A DNA stretch of 64,000 nucleotides from an uncultured Dehalococcoidia bacterium (GCA_951812505.1 CATOSI010000001.1:558001-622000), one strand, 5' to 3'. Positions 8,266 to 17,064 are shown, numbered from the stretch's first letter. Notes: generated by a model not told the origin, from the sequence alone. Translations and numbers: made by a program.

Positions 8266-9109
8266 CCTGGAATTTCAGACGGCGCTCGGAAGGCCGCGAC
8301 CTATGAGTCTGGCATGGGCATTCTTCGAACGCCAGATTAACCTTTGGAAGCGGTACTGGGCTTGGGAACTGGTGTGGCTCTTTTACGGCGTCGTGAACAC
8401 GCTTGCCATAACATTCATTGCCGAACAGGTAGGAAAGGACAGCATTGTCGGCAGAGACGAAGTCAACAGGCTTGTCATGTTTCTGTTAATCGGCACACTG
8501 GTATGGGCGTACCTCTCTGCTGTCTTGGATGATGTCAGCCTGGTCGTTGGATGGGAACGCTGGGAGGGCACGATAGAACACACTCTTATGGCCCCGGTGC
8601 CCCGCGTCATACACCTGCTCGGCATGTCCGTCTTCGGAGTCGCCCACGCCATATTCAGGACGGTTCTCATATTCGCCATGGCCGCGCCTTTCTTCGACAT
8701 TAGTATCGCAAACGCCGACTGGCTTGCCGCGTTCGCGGTCATCGCCGTCGGGAGCGTCAGTGTCATCGGACTCGCCATACTCGCGGGCATACTGCCGCTG
8801 CTATACCCTGAGCGCGGCCCTCAGATGTCCTTCATGGTGCAGGCTGCTGTCCTGCTCGTCTCCGGTGTATATTACAGCGTGGACGTGCTGCCCGGCTGGT
8901 TGCAGGCCGTATCCTACCTGTCCCCCGCGACCTATATGCTCGACGGCATTCGAGGAGCGCTGTTGGACGGTCAGAGTCTAGGCGAAATGGTTCGGATTCT
9001 GGTGATCCTTCTCGTTTTCGGTGCGTTCTTCATCCCGTTCAGCGTCTTCGCTTTCTCTCTCGCCGAGAAGTGGGCCAAGATGACCGGTCGCCTGAAGAGA
9101 CAGGGTTGA
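8258..9109 (+). CDS. ABC-2 type transporter permease
   Basis: A 283-aa integral membrane protein with about six TM helices and the ABC-2 layout, including the late loop YSVDVLPGWLQAVSYLSPATY typical of DrrB/ABC2_membrane proteins. It overlaps the ATPase gene by 8 bases, so the two are translationally coupled. Together they should form a homodimeric exporter of a drug, lipid or polymer. Substrate is not predictable from sequence. Confidence 0.85.
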   Translation: MTSLEFQTALGRPRPMSLAWAFFERQINLWKRYWAWELVWLFYGVVNTLAITFIAEQVGKDSIVGRDEVNRLVMFLLIGTLVWAYLSAVLDDVSLVVGWERWEGTIEHTLMAPVPRVIHLLGMSVFGVAHAIFRTVLIFAMAAPFFDISIANADWLAAFAVIAVGSVSVIGLAILAGILPLLYPERGPQMSFMVQAAVLLVSGVYYSVDVLPGWLQAVSYLSPATYMLDGIRGALLDGQSLGEMVRILVILLVFGAFFIPFSVFAFSLAEKWAKMTGRLKRQG

Positions 9110-9235
9110 CGACCGCACTGGGAGCCAGAACAATCGCATCTAATTCGCGCATACACTATGGCGCAAATGTTCTGGTATGTGCTATCATCTATCCATATTC
9201 GGCGGACCCGCAGGCCACGTGGTATGCGAGAGAAC

Positions 9236-9438
9236 CATAAATGGACGTATATGCCCGACGATCAACTACACCTGAAATGCCCATGATCGGCGAAAACTGG
9301 TCTAAACTGGTTGAAATAGACCAGTTTCAGCCGGTTTCTCCCCCAAAACTGGTACCAGTTTTCGACCAGTTTAGTCCGAGACTGGTTACCAGTTTCACGA
9401 ATCTGGCTCTCTGTCCGTACTGATAAACTGAATTTATG
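9236..9438. repeat. Phased hexamer array, locus A (ACTGGT/ACCAGT)
   Basis: The gap 9110-9566 has no convincing gene. It holds ACTGGT at 9296, 9306, 9348 and 9381 and the inverse ACCAGT at 9320, 9354, 9365 and 9388. Neighbouring same-strand copies are 10-11 bp apart where adjacent. A perfect palindrome AAAACTGGTACCAGTTTT lies at the centre. The segment is bounded by CATAAAT (9236) and ATTTATG (9432). The right boundary, read in reverse, is CATAAATTCAGTTTAT, similar to the boundary of locus D. The 60-aa ORF across it is best explained by the repeats. Confidence 0.7.
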
Positions 9439-9487
9439 TTCAGACCGAAATTTAGATGCGATTGCCCTGCGCCGGGAGCGAGTCAGA

Positions 9488-9516
9488 GCGACAAAGACAT
9501 CTACTTCAACTATAAT
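9488..9516 (+). promoter_or_regulatory. Candidate sigma-70 promoter of the epimerase gene
   Basis: GCGACA and TATAAT are separated by 17 bases, 50 bases before the start at 9567. Confidence 0.5.
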
Positions 9517-9566
9517 CCGCTCGGCTGGATAGACTGAGGTCGAAGACAGGTTGACGGGAGGGCGAA

Positions 9567-10337
9567 ATGCCTGACAGAAAGAACGTACTGATTACCGGAG
9601 CCGCCGGACTCATCGGCGGTCTTCTCCAGGACGGCTTGAAGGACTCGTACAACGTAACAGGCGTGGACATCAGGCCGGTGGACCGCTTCACCAGCCTGGT
9701 CGCCGACACTTCCGATCTCGATGCCGTGCTCCCTGCGTACGAAGGCGTGGATACGGTCATAGACCTCGCCAGCGTGCCGGACCAGGACAGCCCCTGGGAT
9801 GTAGTCTATCGGAACAATCTTCCTTCGACCTACAACGCTTTGGAGGCGGCGCGACGGGCCGGAGCGAAGCGGGTGATCTTTGCCAGTTCCAATCACGCGA
9901 CAGGGAACTACGAGAACGATGAGCCTTACGCTTCCATAGTCGCTGGCAGGTACGAAGGGCTCGCCCCGGGAAACTTCCCCCCAGTGACGGTGGACATGCC
10001 GATACGACCGGACGGACCCTACGGAATAGGCAAAGCGTTCGGAGAAGCCGCGGGACGATACTACTCGGACCATTTCGGACTGTCCGTGATCTGCCTCCGG
10101 ATCGGGACTCTGAACCGCGAGGGCAGGCCGCAGGTCCCAAGACAGTTCGCGACCCTGCTGTCCCATCGCGACCTGGTGCAATTGGTTCGAAGGTGCATAG
10201 AAGCGCCTGACACGGTCAGGTTCGCAGTATTCTACGGCGTTTCCAATAACACCTGGAGCTTCTGGGACATCTCGAACTCGCGGGAATTAATCGGGTACGA
10301 ACCCGAGGACGATGCCGAGAAGTGGAGGACGGGCTGA
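9567..10337 (+). CDS. NAD-dependent epimerase/dehydratase, uronate-dehydrogenase-like
   Basis: A 256-aa extended-SDR protein with a strong SD (GGGAGG). The Rossmann motif is TGAAGLIGG, SSNHATGNY holds the catalytic Ser, and YGIGKAFGE has the Tyr-Lys pair. The combination of SSNH.TG and YG..KAFGE is typical of uronate dehydrogenase and close relatives, which oxidise D-galacturonate or D-glucuronate to the lactone. The usual length is about 265 aa, so this looks complete. It is monocistronic, with its own promoter and no sugar-acid genes next to it. An NDP-sugar epimerase is less likely given the short C-terminal domain. Confidence 0.75.
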   Translation: MPDRKNVLITGAAGLIGGLLQDGLKDSYNVTGVDIRPVDRFTSLVADTSDLDAVLPAYEGVDTVIDLASVPDQDSPWDVVYRNNLPSTYNALEAARRAGAKRVIFASSNHATGNYENDEPYASIVAGRYEGLAPGNFPPVTVDMPIRPDGPYGIGKAFGEAAGRYYSDHFGLSVICLRIGTLNREGRPQVPRQFATLLSHRDLVQLVRRCIEAPDTVRFAVFYGVSNNTWSFWDISNSRELIGYEPEDDAEKWRTG

Positions 10338-10427
10338 GACAGTGTGACCAATACCTTTGTGCATTGCGGCCAGCCCCGATTTCCAGAAAGAACGGTCGCT
10401 GCCTGGGGGAGATGGAAGTCGTGGTAT

Positions 10428-10457
10428 TTGACAACTTCAGAATTCCGACATTAACTT
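10428..10457 (+). promoter_or_regulatory. Candidate sigma-70 promoter
   Basis: TTGACA is followed, after 17-18 bases, by TTAACT/TAACTT, about 80 bases before the SDR at 10538. Confidence 0.35.
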
Positions 10458-10537
10458 ATGCTATCGGTACTTTCTCAGGAGAGGACGCCGTGCAGTGACT
10501 GGATGGGAATATCGGTTAACCACTGAGGAGGTGCTCC

Positions 10538-11395
10538 GTGGCCGAAAGACCTCTGGAGGGTAAAGTAGCGATAATCACCGGGGCTGGAAGTCCCATTGGA
10601 ATTGGACACGCGATCACATTGGGACTAGCTCAGGCCGGCGCCAGGGTGGTGCTGACCGACATAAACCAGGAGTGGCTGGACCAGACTGTCGGCGAGGTAC
10701 GAGAGATTGGTGGCGACGACTGCGCCATCGGCATCGCTTCCGATGTAACCGACCCGCAGTCGTGCCAGGATGCGGTGGAGACTACGATAACCCAGATGGG
10801 AGGACTGCACATCCTCGTAAACAATGCCGGCACTAACCCCAGAGCCGCCGGACTAGGGAGCACTAGCGGAGCTACTCCCGCCAACTTCTGGGAGAACTCT
10901 CCGGAGGCTTGGAGCCACGTGGTGGCGGTTAACCTGAGCGGCAATTTCTACATGTCCAGAGCGGCAGTAGTCCATATGCTGGACCAGGGATGGGGCCGCA
11001 TAATCGGAGTGACCACCAGCATGGATACCATGTGGCGCAAGGGTGGGGCTCCTTATGGCCCTTCCAAGGCAGGACACGAAGCGCTGGTCGCCATCATGGC
11101 CCAGGAACTGGAAGACACCGGAGTAACCGCCAACGTTCTGGTTCCCGGAGGCGCCACCTACACCAACATGACCTACAGCGGCGACCCCAACTTGAGAGAC
11201 CAGCTAATTCAGCCAGAAGTGATGCAGAGGCCGGTGGTTTGGCTGGCCTCGGATGACTCGGGTGAGTTCAACGGTCGGCGCATCATTGCCTACAACTGGG
11301 ACGATAATCTTCCCCTGGAGGAACGGCTGGAGAAATGCAGCGCTCCGGCCGCTTGGCCGCAGTTAGGGCAACAAGCCATCCGCCTCAACCGGTAA
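10538..11395 (+). CDS. Short-chain dehydrogenase/reductase
   Basis: A 285-aa SDR with a GTG start behind GAGGAGG. It has TGAGSPIGIGHA (a slightly expanded Gly motif), TDINQ at the cofactor position suggesting NAD, NNAGTN, a Ser in GVTTSMD, YGPSKAGHE for Tyr-Lys, and VPGGAT after the active site. A short insert after NNAGTNP (about residues 95-110) and a C-terminal extension make it longer than the 250-aa norm. A methyltransferase-like gene follows after 12 bases, so the two probably work on one substrate; which one is unknown. Confidence 0.85.
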   Translation: MAERPLEGKVAIITGAGSPIGIGHAITLGLAQAGARVVLTDINQEWLDQTVGEVREIGGDDCAIGIASDVTDPQSCQDAVETTITQMGGLHILVNNAGTNPRAAGLGSTSGATPANFWENSPEAWSHVVAVNLSGNFYMSRAAVVHMLDQGWGRIIGVTTSMDTMWRKGGAPYGPSKAGHEALVAIMAQELEDTGVTANVLVPGGATYTNMTYSGDPNLRDQLIQPEVMQRPVVWLASDDSGEFNGRRIIAYNWDDNLPLEERLEKCSAPAAWPQLGQQAIRLNR

Positions 11396-11407
11396 GAGGA
11401 GAGAAAC

Positions 11408-12322
11408 ATGAGCAACTTTGAGAAATTGCAGGCTCGTCTGGCAGCGGGGGAGACGATATTGATGGACGGGGGTATGGGCTCCGAGATTGAGAAGCGGGGG
11501 CTGGCGAGCCCCACCACGTGGTCGGGCGGTCCGATGCTCACCCATCCAGAGGTCGTGAAGGATATTCACCAGGAATACATAGAAGCAGGCGCCGAGATTA
11601 TCATCACAAACACCTTTGGCACGGGGCGTGACGTGCTGGAGCACGGGGGTCTCGAGCACAAGGTAGCCGAGGCCAACAAGCTGGGAATCGAAGCGGCGGT
11701 ACAGGCAAGGAGAAACTCCGGGACAGAGGACTCGGTGGTCATTGCGGCGTCCGTATCTACGATGGCTCCAATGGCGCACGCGGAAGTTCCGGTGCCCTTT
11801 GAGAAAGCTCTGGATACCTACCGGGAGCAGCTGGGAGAGCTGTCCAAAGGTGGCCCGGACGTAGCGGTGGGCGAGATGTTGGTCCGCATATCCGACACGC
11901 TGGCGGTGATAGAAGCCGCTGCGGAGCTGGGTCTTCCGGTGTGGGTTGGGCTCTCCCTGGTCCGGGATGGAGACGGGCTTTACCTCGGCATCCAGGACAG
12001 ACATGGTGGCGAGACCCTTCAAGACGCTATGGACGCCATCAAGGACAAGGACATAGCATCTGTATTCATTATGCATACGCCGGTGGACGAGACGGGCCCC
12101 GGCCTGGAGATAGTCAGGAAGAACTGGTCGGGAACCTTCGGCGCCTACGCCCACTTCCCGGGTCACGGTGGCCCAAACCCCAGGTCAAACGCCGTGGACC
12201 CACAGCGGTACTTGGAATACGCCAAGGGGTGGAGTGAGCAGGGCGCGCGGATAATTGGAGGGTGCTGCGGCACGAGCCCCGACCACATCCGGGCGCTCAG
12301 AAAGTGGCTGTCCGACTCCTGA
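11408..12322 (+). CDS. Homocysteine S-methyltransferase-family protein (BHMT/MmuM-like) with altered zinc site
   Basis: A 304-aa TIM-barrel family member. DGGMGSEIEKRG near the N-terminus and IIGGCCGTSPDHI near the C-terminus are signature segments; the CC pair supplies two zinc ligands. The third ligand is normally Cys in an N-C-x-P turn. Here the matching place reads FIMHTPVDE, so His seems to replace Cys. Family members move a methyl group from betaine, S-methylmethionine or similar donors to homocysteine. The changed site and the SDR partner suggest a different methylated substrate, such as a methylated amine or sulfonium, but that is inference. Confidence 0.75.
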   Translation: MSNFEKLQARLAAGETILMDGGMGSEIEKRGLASPTTWSGGPMLTHPEVVKDIHQEYIEAGAEIIITNTFGTGRDVLEHGGLEHKVAEANKLGIEAAVQARRNSGTEDSVVIAASVSTMAPMAHAEVPVPFEKALDTYREQLGELSKGGPDVAVGEMLVRISDTLAVIEAAAELGLPVWVGLSLVRDGDGLYLGIQDRHGGETLQDAMDAIKDKDIASVFIMHTPVDETGPGLEIVRKNWSGTFGAYAHFPGHGGPNPRSNAVDPQRYLEYAKGWSEQGARIIGGCCGTSPDHIRALRKWLSDS

Positions 12323-12406
12323 CCCGGAGTCCGCCCAGCTTCCGTGTAAGATCATGGACATCCCGCACTCCCTGCAGTAGGAGATCGCTCGGGTCCATTT
12401 CCCCTC

Positions 12407-13546
12407 TTACCTGCGAGCAGAGTAAGGATCTGCGGCGTCTCTCAAGCCGTCGCCCATGAAGTTGAGCGTGAGCACGGCGAAGATAACGAAGAGTCCCGGC
12501 GTCAGCAGCCATGGCGCGTTCGCCACCGCCTGGAGATTCTGCGCCTCGAACAGAAGCACACCCCAGCTTATAGCGGGCTGGCGGAGTCCGAGCCCGAGGA
12601 AGCTGAGCGAAGTCTCAGCGATGATGATGGCGGGAATCGCCAACGTGGTAGTCGCGATGATGTGGCTCATAAAGGACGGAAGCATGTGTCGGAATATCAC
12701 TCGCAACTGGCCGGAGCCGTAGAGCTGGGCCGCCATCACGAAATCCTCTTCGCGCATGGCGAGGAACCGTCCCCTGACCTCGCGCGCCAACGTGGTCCAT
12801 CCGATTAGTGAAATGATGACCGAGATGGCGAAATACACTCTGACTACGGACCAGTCCTGCGGCACTGCCGCGCCAAGCGCGAGCCAGACCGGAATCGTCG
12901 GCATCGCGCGCAGGAACTCGATGAGACGCTGGATAAGCGAGTCCGTCCAGCCGCCCCTGAAACCTGACAGCCCGCCCATCAGTATTCCGAGGAACAGGCT
13001 TATCGCCACACCCACCAGACCGATGGACATTGAAATCCGCGTCCCGTACATCAGCCGTGAGAACACGTCCCTGCCCAGCTTGTCGGTGCCGAGCGGACGC
13101 AGCGCGTGCATTCCTTCCTCGCTGTCAGCGCCCATGAGATGAATATCGGTCTTGAAAAGGCCGAACAGCTTGTACTCGTGTCCGCTCACGAAGAAGTTGA
13201 TGTAGTGCTTCGTTTCCTTGTCCTGGACATGTTCCATGGCAAGCGTAACCTGGTTGCGCTCGCCCTCGACGCCGTACACGAAGGGCCGGGGAACCCAGCC
13301 ATCGAACAGGTGGATACGCTGTGGGGGCATAAACACCCTGGTCGAGGACGAATCCAGAGGGTCGTGAATGGACAGGAAACCCGGAAACGCCGCTACGACG
13401 TAGAAGCCCAGCACGAGTATCAGGCTTATCATGGCCAGGCGGTGCCGCCTGAAGCGCCACCAGACGAGCTTCCACTGCGAAGCTAGGTATGCGGCTTCCT
13501 CCGGAGTGCTCGCCACCTGGGGATTTACTGCGTCGGTTGTGGCCAT
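12407..13546 (-). CDS. Peptide/nickel-type ABC transporter permease (DppC/OppC family)
   Basis: A 379-aa inner-membrane permease. A first TM helix (about residues 35-57) is followed by a periplasmic insert of around 100 residues, which is long compared with E. coli DppC. Then come LGTDKLGRDVFSRL, typical of OppC, and five further TM helices. The EAA-type loop is seen near EDFVMAAQLYGSGQLRVIFRHMLP. It starts 3 bases after the DppB-type gene ends, in one operon with the binding lipoprotein. The ATPases are encoded divergently at 17219-19296. Confidence 0.9.
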   Translation of the reverse strand: MATTDAVNPQVASTPEEAAYLASQWKLVWWRFRRHRLAMISLILVLGFYVVAAFPGFLSIHDPLDSSSTRVFMPPQRIHLFDGWVPRPFVYGVEGERNQVTLAMEHVQDKETKHYINFFVSGHEYKLFGLFKTDIHLMGADSEEGMHALRPLGTDKLGRDVFSRLMYGTRISMSIGLVGVAISLFLGILMGGLSGFRGGWTDSLIQRLIEFLRAMPTIPVWLALGAAVPQDWSVVRVYFAISVIISLIGWTTLAREVRGRFLAMREEDFVMAAQLYGSGQLRVIFRHMLPSFMSHIIATTTLAIPAIIIAETSLSFLGLGLRQPAISWGVLLFEAQNLQAVANAPWLLTPGLFVIFAVLTLNFMGDGLRDAADPYSARR

Positions 13547-13549
13547 TCC

Positions 13550-14536
13550 CTAGGCTCCGATCCTGATTCTAGGGTCAATGAGTGCGAGTACGACGTCGGA
13601 TATCAATGTGCCTATCAGCGTCAGCGCCGTGAGTATCAGGATGATCGAACCCGCCAGGAACATATCCTGTGTGTAGAGCGCCCTCAGAAGCAACGGCCCC
13701 AGGGTGGGCAGGCTCATCACCGTAGCCACGATCAGGCTTCCTGAGAATAGCTGGGGCAGCGTCCATCCTATCGTGCTGACTATCGGATTGACCGCGATTC
13801 TCACCGGGTATCGCATGATCAGCTGCCACTCCGGTAAGCCCTTCGCCCGCGCTGTTTCGACGTAGGGCTTGTTCAGTTCGTCCAGCAGGTTCGCCCGCAT
13901 TATCCTGGTCAGTCTGGCCGTTCCGTCGGTGCCGAGTATCAGCATCGGAACCCAGATGTGCTTCAGCATGTCTATGACCTTGCCCACGCTCCACGGTGCT
14001 TCCACGTAGTCCGGCGAGAACAATCCGGTGATACTCATCCCAAAGTACGCGAACACCATCCACATGATCACCAGCGCGAGCAGGAAGTTGGGCGTTCCCA
14101 CCCCCAGGTACGAGAAGAAGGTGAATATGTAGTCAATCCAGGAGTATTGCCTGACCGCGGAAAATATCCCAATAGGTATGGCAAGAGTCCAGGTGAAGAC
14201 GACAGTGAACAGGCCGAGAATTATCGTAAGACTGAGACGCTCATTGATAAGATCATTTACCGAGACCCGCATTTCCAGCGACTTCCCGAAGTCCCAGCGC
14301 ATAACGCCCCAGACCCACTTGGCATACTGGATATACATCGGCTCACCGAGCCCGTACTGCTTCCGAAGACTCTCCAGTTCGCCCGGATCCGCGAACTCGC
14401 CCTGGTTCTGAAGCTGGACTACGTAGTCCGAAAGAAAGTCGCCCGGCGGAGCCTGAATCAGCGCGAACGCCACCACGGACATCAGGAACATCATCGGGAT
14501 GAACGTCGCCAGGCGACGAACTATGAAAGTAAGCAT
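13550..14536 (-). CDS. Peptide/nickel-type ABC transporter permease (DppB/OppB family)
   Basis: A 328-aa permease that starts directly with a TM helix (FIVRRLATFIPMMFLMSVVAF), as OppB/DppB proteins do. It has six TM helices and the EAA loop PYVETARAKGLPEWQLIMRYPVR, the contact site for the ATPase. It forms the heterodimeric channel with the DppC-type protein. It lies 142 bases downstream of the lipoprotein gene, separated from it by a strong hairpin. Confidence 0.9.
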   Translation of the reverse strand: MLTFIVRRLATFIPMMFLMSVVAFALIQAPPGDFLSDYVVQLQNQGEFADPGELESLRKQYGLGEPMYIQYAKWVWGVMRWDFGKSLEMRVSVNDLINERLSLTIILGLFTVVFTWTLAIPIGIFSAVRQYSWIDYIFTFFSYLGVGTPNFLLALVIMWMVFAYFGMSITGLFSPDYVEAPWSVGKVIDMLKHIWVPMLILGTDGTARLTRIMRANLLDELNKPYVETARAKGLPEWQLIMRYPVRIAVNPIVSTIGWTLPQLFSGSLIVATVMSLPTLGPLLLRALYTQDMFLAGSIILILTALTLIGTLISDVVLALIDPRIRIGA

Positions 14537-14632
14537 ATCCGGTTTCCGGGTAATCGTTGGTTTTCAGCCGTCAGAATCGGGATAGAGATAGGATAGGGAT
14601 ACGTCGGGCGGGTGAGACTATCGTGGGGGTTG

Positions 14633-14667
14633 CAAGTAGGGGCGTCCCTTGTGGGCGCCCCTACTTG
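14633..14667 (-). promoter_or_regulatory. Stem-loop between binding-protein and permease genes
   Basis: CAAGTAGGGGCG pairs perfectly with CGCCCCTACTTG, with an inner CCC/GGG and a TTGT loop. It lies 12 bases after the lipoprotein stop and lacks a T-tract on the minus strand. This fits a 3'-end stabilising or partial-termination hairpin that keeps the binding protein in excess over permeases, as in malE-malF. Confidence 0.6.
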
Positions 14668-14678
14668 TTCGAGATGCT

Positions 14679-16874
14679 CTAGTTGGAGAACCAGAACTGT
14701 TCCGGGAATCCTGTGGACGGCGTTCGGTATATCCATGCGTTGGCCGCTACGTCGGGGACGTTCTTCAGCCTGTCGCTGGTGATAATCACGCCCTGGTTGG
14801 AAGGACTGAGGCCCGTAACGCCAATTATCCATAGCTGTTCCAGCTGTATCCTGGCGATTTCTTTCCCTAGTTCTATGCGCTCGGCCAGCGGCATCTGCGC
14901 GGTCTGGGCCCGCATTTCGGTCAATTGACTGACGATTTCGGGTGGCTCAATACCCTGCTCTCCATTCGTGTTGTACCAGAGCAGGCTCTGAGGGAACGGA
15001 CCGCCCATCCAGTCAGCCGGTGGGCTGAGAGCCGGGTCCCCGAGACCATAACCCCAGATGTACACCAGGTGTTCGCCCGCTTCTCGGCGTTCCGAAAGCA
15101 GCGTCCTCGTTATCTCGTTGACCTTGGACTTGATTCCCACGTCTTCCCAGTCAGCCGCGATAAGCTCTATCGTATCGGTGTCGCGGCCCTCGCCCGGGGT
15201 GGTATCTAGGATGATGTGCATACGCTCGCCATTATCCATCAGACGGAAGCCATCGGCGTCCTTGTTGGGCATTATGGCGTCCAGAAGCTCATTCGCCTTG
15301 TCTGGGTCGTACTCCGTCCACATGAAGGCGTACTCGTCGCCCGGGTAGTGAGGCTCGGAAGGAGCCGGAGCGGGCTGTCTAGGCGTTCCCTGACCGAGGT
15401 AGCTGATCTCGTTGATTTCGTTGCGATCAATCGCGTGGGAGAGCGCTATCCTGAAGTTTTTATCCTGGAAGTATTTGACTTCAGGTCCCTCCCACTGCTG
15501 GTTGAATTGAATGCCTATTTCGGCCCCGGTGTTGGCGGGCCAGATAGTCATGTGGTATCCGCCTGTCTCCTCGTTCTGCTTGAGAAGAGGGAACATCGAA
15601 AGGTTCACGTGGCGGCCTTGGAAGTCAATCTCACCTGCGATAGCCTTCAGCTGGAGGATGTCGTTGTCCTGGACGAGCGTATATTGCAGCCTGTCAACGT
15701 AGGGGAGCTGATTGCCTTCCTGGTCAACAGCGTAGAAGTACGGGTTCCTAACCGCGGTGAACACCTGCGACGAGCCGTACTTGCTGCCCGCGGTGGGAAT
15801 CCAGGGCTTCATCAGCGGCCTCTCAGGGTTCACCCTCAGGTCGAACATCGCGAGGTAGTACGCCTGCCAGGACTCGTGGCCCGCGTCCTTAGCCTCCTGC
15901 TCTACATTCGGGTTGTACTTGAGGTGGAACTGCTTCATGTAGTTGGACGGTGCGTAGGGTACATTGCAGCACCCGTTGAACTGGTCCATCTGCGCAATGG
16001 TCTCAGGGAACACCCAGAATGGGTCTTTGAAGCTGAACTGGACAGTGTAGTCGTCCACCTTCGTGACCGTTCCCAGTCCGCCCGGCGTCTTCAGCCTGTT
16101 CGGCTTGACTGGGGCAAGATCGTCATCCAGGATAACGTCTTCATAATGGAACACGAAATCATCCGCGGTGAACGGGTCGCCGTTCGACCAGCGCGTACCT
16201 TCACGCAACTTGAATGTCCACGTCTTGCCTCCGTCCGAAGCCTCCCACGACTTGGCGAGGGCGGGAACCAGGGCGCTCGCGTCCTGAGACCAGCGTACTA
16301 GCCGCTCACTAGAGATCCTGCCGTAGTTCCATACGTCGGCCGGTCCGAAATACACTCTGCGGATCGTTCCGCCGTATGTCCCAATGGAGGCTGCCGGTAT
16401 CACCATAGGCTCCGATGGTATGCGTTCGTCTATCGGAGGAAGCTGCCCAGCCGACACCAGTTGCGCCATCAACGGAGCCTCGTTGAAGGTCTTGGGAGCG
16501 GGTATCTCTTTGATTACCTCGATCTCCTTGATTACCTCGACCTCTTTGATTACCTCTTTCTCCACCACCACCGTCTCGCCAGGCACCTGGACCTCCTTGA
16601 CCACCTCTTTCTCCACCACCACCGTCTCGCCAGGCACCTGGACCTCCTTGACCACCTCTTTCTCCACCACCACCGTCTCGCCAGGCACCTGGACCTCCTT
16701 GACCACCTCTTTCTCCACCACCACCGTCTCGCCAGGCACCTGGACCTCCTTGATGACCTCTCTCACGACCTCTTGGATGATTGGAGTAGGAGTAGCGCCG
16801 CTGTCGCCTGTTGCGCAGCCCACCGCCATCGCTACCACACTGACAAGTAATGCTGACCAAATCAGTCTCTTCAT
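14679..16874 (-). CDS. Peptide ABC transporter substrate-binding lipoprotein (DppA/OppA, SBP family 5)
   Basis: I start at the ATG at 16874 because AGGAGGG lies 5 bases before it and the protein then opens with a lipoprotein signal, MKRLIWSALLV..AVGCAT. The ORF-track start adds 22 unrelated residues. The protein is 731 aa. After the lipidated Cys comes a stalk with four 17-residue repeats (VQVPGETVVVEKEVVKE) encoded by 51-bp DNA repeats. The family-5 domain follows, with YGRISSERLVRW, SWEASDGGKTWTFKLREG and SNGDPFTADDFVFHYED. It binds peptides or other solutes outside the membrane and delivers them to the DppBC permeases. Confidence 0.9.
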   Translation of the reverse strand: MKRLIWSALLVSVVAMAVGCATGDSGATPTPIIQEVVREVIKEVQVPGETVVVEKEVVKEVQVPGETVVVEKEVVKEVQVPGETVVVEKEVVKEVQVPGETVVVEKEVIKEVEVIKEIEVIKEIPAPKTFNEAPLMAQLVSAGQLPPIDERIPSEPMVIPAASIGTYGGTIRRVYFGPADVWNYGRISSERLVRWSQDASALVPALAKSWEASDGGKTWTFKLREGTRWSNGDPFTADDFVFHYEDVILDDDLAPVKPNRLKTPGGLGTVTKVDDYTVQFSFKDPFWVFPETIAQMDQFNGCCNVPYAPSNYMKQFHLKYNPNVEQEAKDAGHESWQAYYLAMFDLRVNPERPLMKPWIPTAGSKYGSSQVFTAVRNPYFYAVDQEGNQLPYVDRLQYTLVQDNDILQLKAIAGEIDFQGRHVNLSMFPLLKQNEETGGYHMTIWPANTGAEIGIQFNQQWEGPEVKYFQDKNFRIALSHAIDRNEINEISYLGQGTPRQPAPAPSEPHYPGDEYAFMWTEYDPDKANELLDAIMPNKDADGFRLMDNGERMHIILDTTPGEGRDTDTIELIAADWEDVGIKSKVNEITRTLLSERREAGEHLVYIWGYGLGDPALSPPADWMGGPFPQSLLWYNTNGEQGIEPPEIVSQLTEMRAQTAQMPLAERIELGKEIARIQLEQLWIIGVTGLSPSNQGVIITSDRLKNVPDVAANAWIYRTPSTGFPEQFWFSN
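16553..16756. repeat. Four tandem 51-bp repeats inside the lipoprotein gene
   Basis: CCAGGCACC recurs at 16579, 16630, 16681 and 16732, exactly 51 bp apart, with nearly identical units between. In frame they encode the charged 17-aa stalk repeat that lifts the binding domain off the membrane. Confidence 0.9.
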
Positions 16875-16937
16875 TTCCGCCCTCCTAGCCTGAACGCGGG
16901 CTACACTCCAATTCCCGATTAAAGTTGCATAGAAATT

Positions 16938-16952
16938 CAATTGTGGTATTCT
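16938..16952 (+). promoter_or_regulatory. Candidate extended -10 promoter toward the DppD/DppF ATPase genes
   Basis: CAATTGTGGTATTCT contains the extended -10 TGG-TATTCT and is identical over 15 bases to the tRNA-Gly upstream element. It lies in the 344-bp divergent gap 16875-17218, which otherwise holds a REP-like palindrome and no gene. Confidence 0.35.
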
Positions 16953-17064
16953 GTTTCAGAAATTCCGGGACTACGATTTGCCGAATAATATCCAAACACT
17001 CATGGAGTGTCAATCAACGGGAATCGTGGGAACCTGTATCAGCTTAGTCGGTCACCTCATCGTC

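Noticed and set aside
9241-9423. 60-aa ORF across array A
   Set aside because: Its residues repeat in step with the hexamer array, there is no SD, and the array itself explains the absence of stops.
15216-16301. 361-aa plus-strand ORF opposite the binding lipoprotein
   Set aside because: Shadow ORF; the minus-strand frame carries the full family-5 signature and a strong SD.
16384-16893. Plus-strand ORF with repeated SFSTTTVSPGTWTSLTT
   Set aside because: Antisense reading of the 51-bp stalk repeats of the binding lipoprotein.
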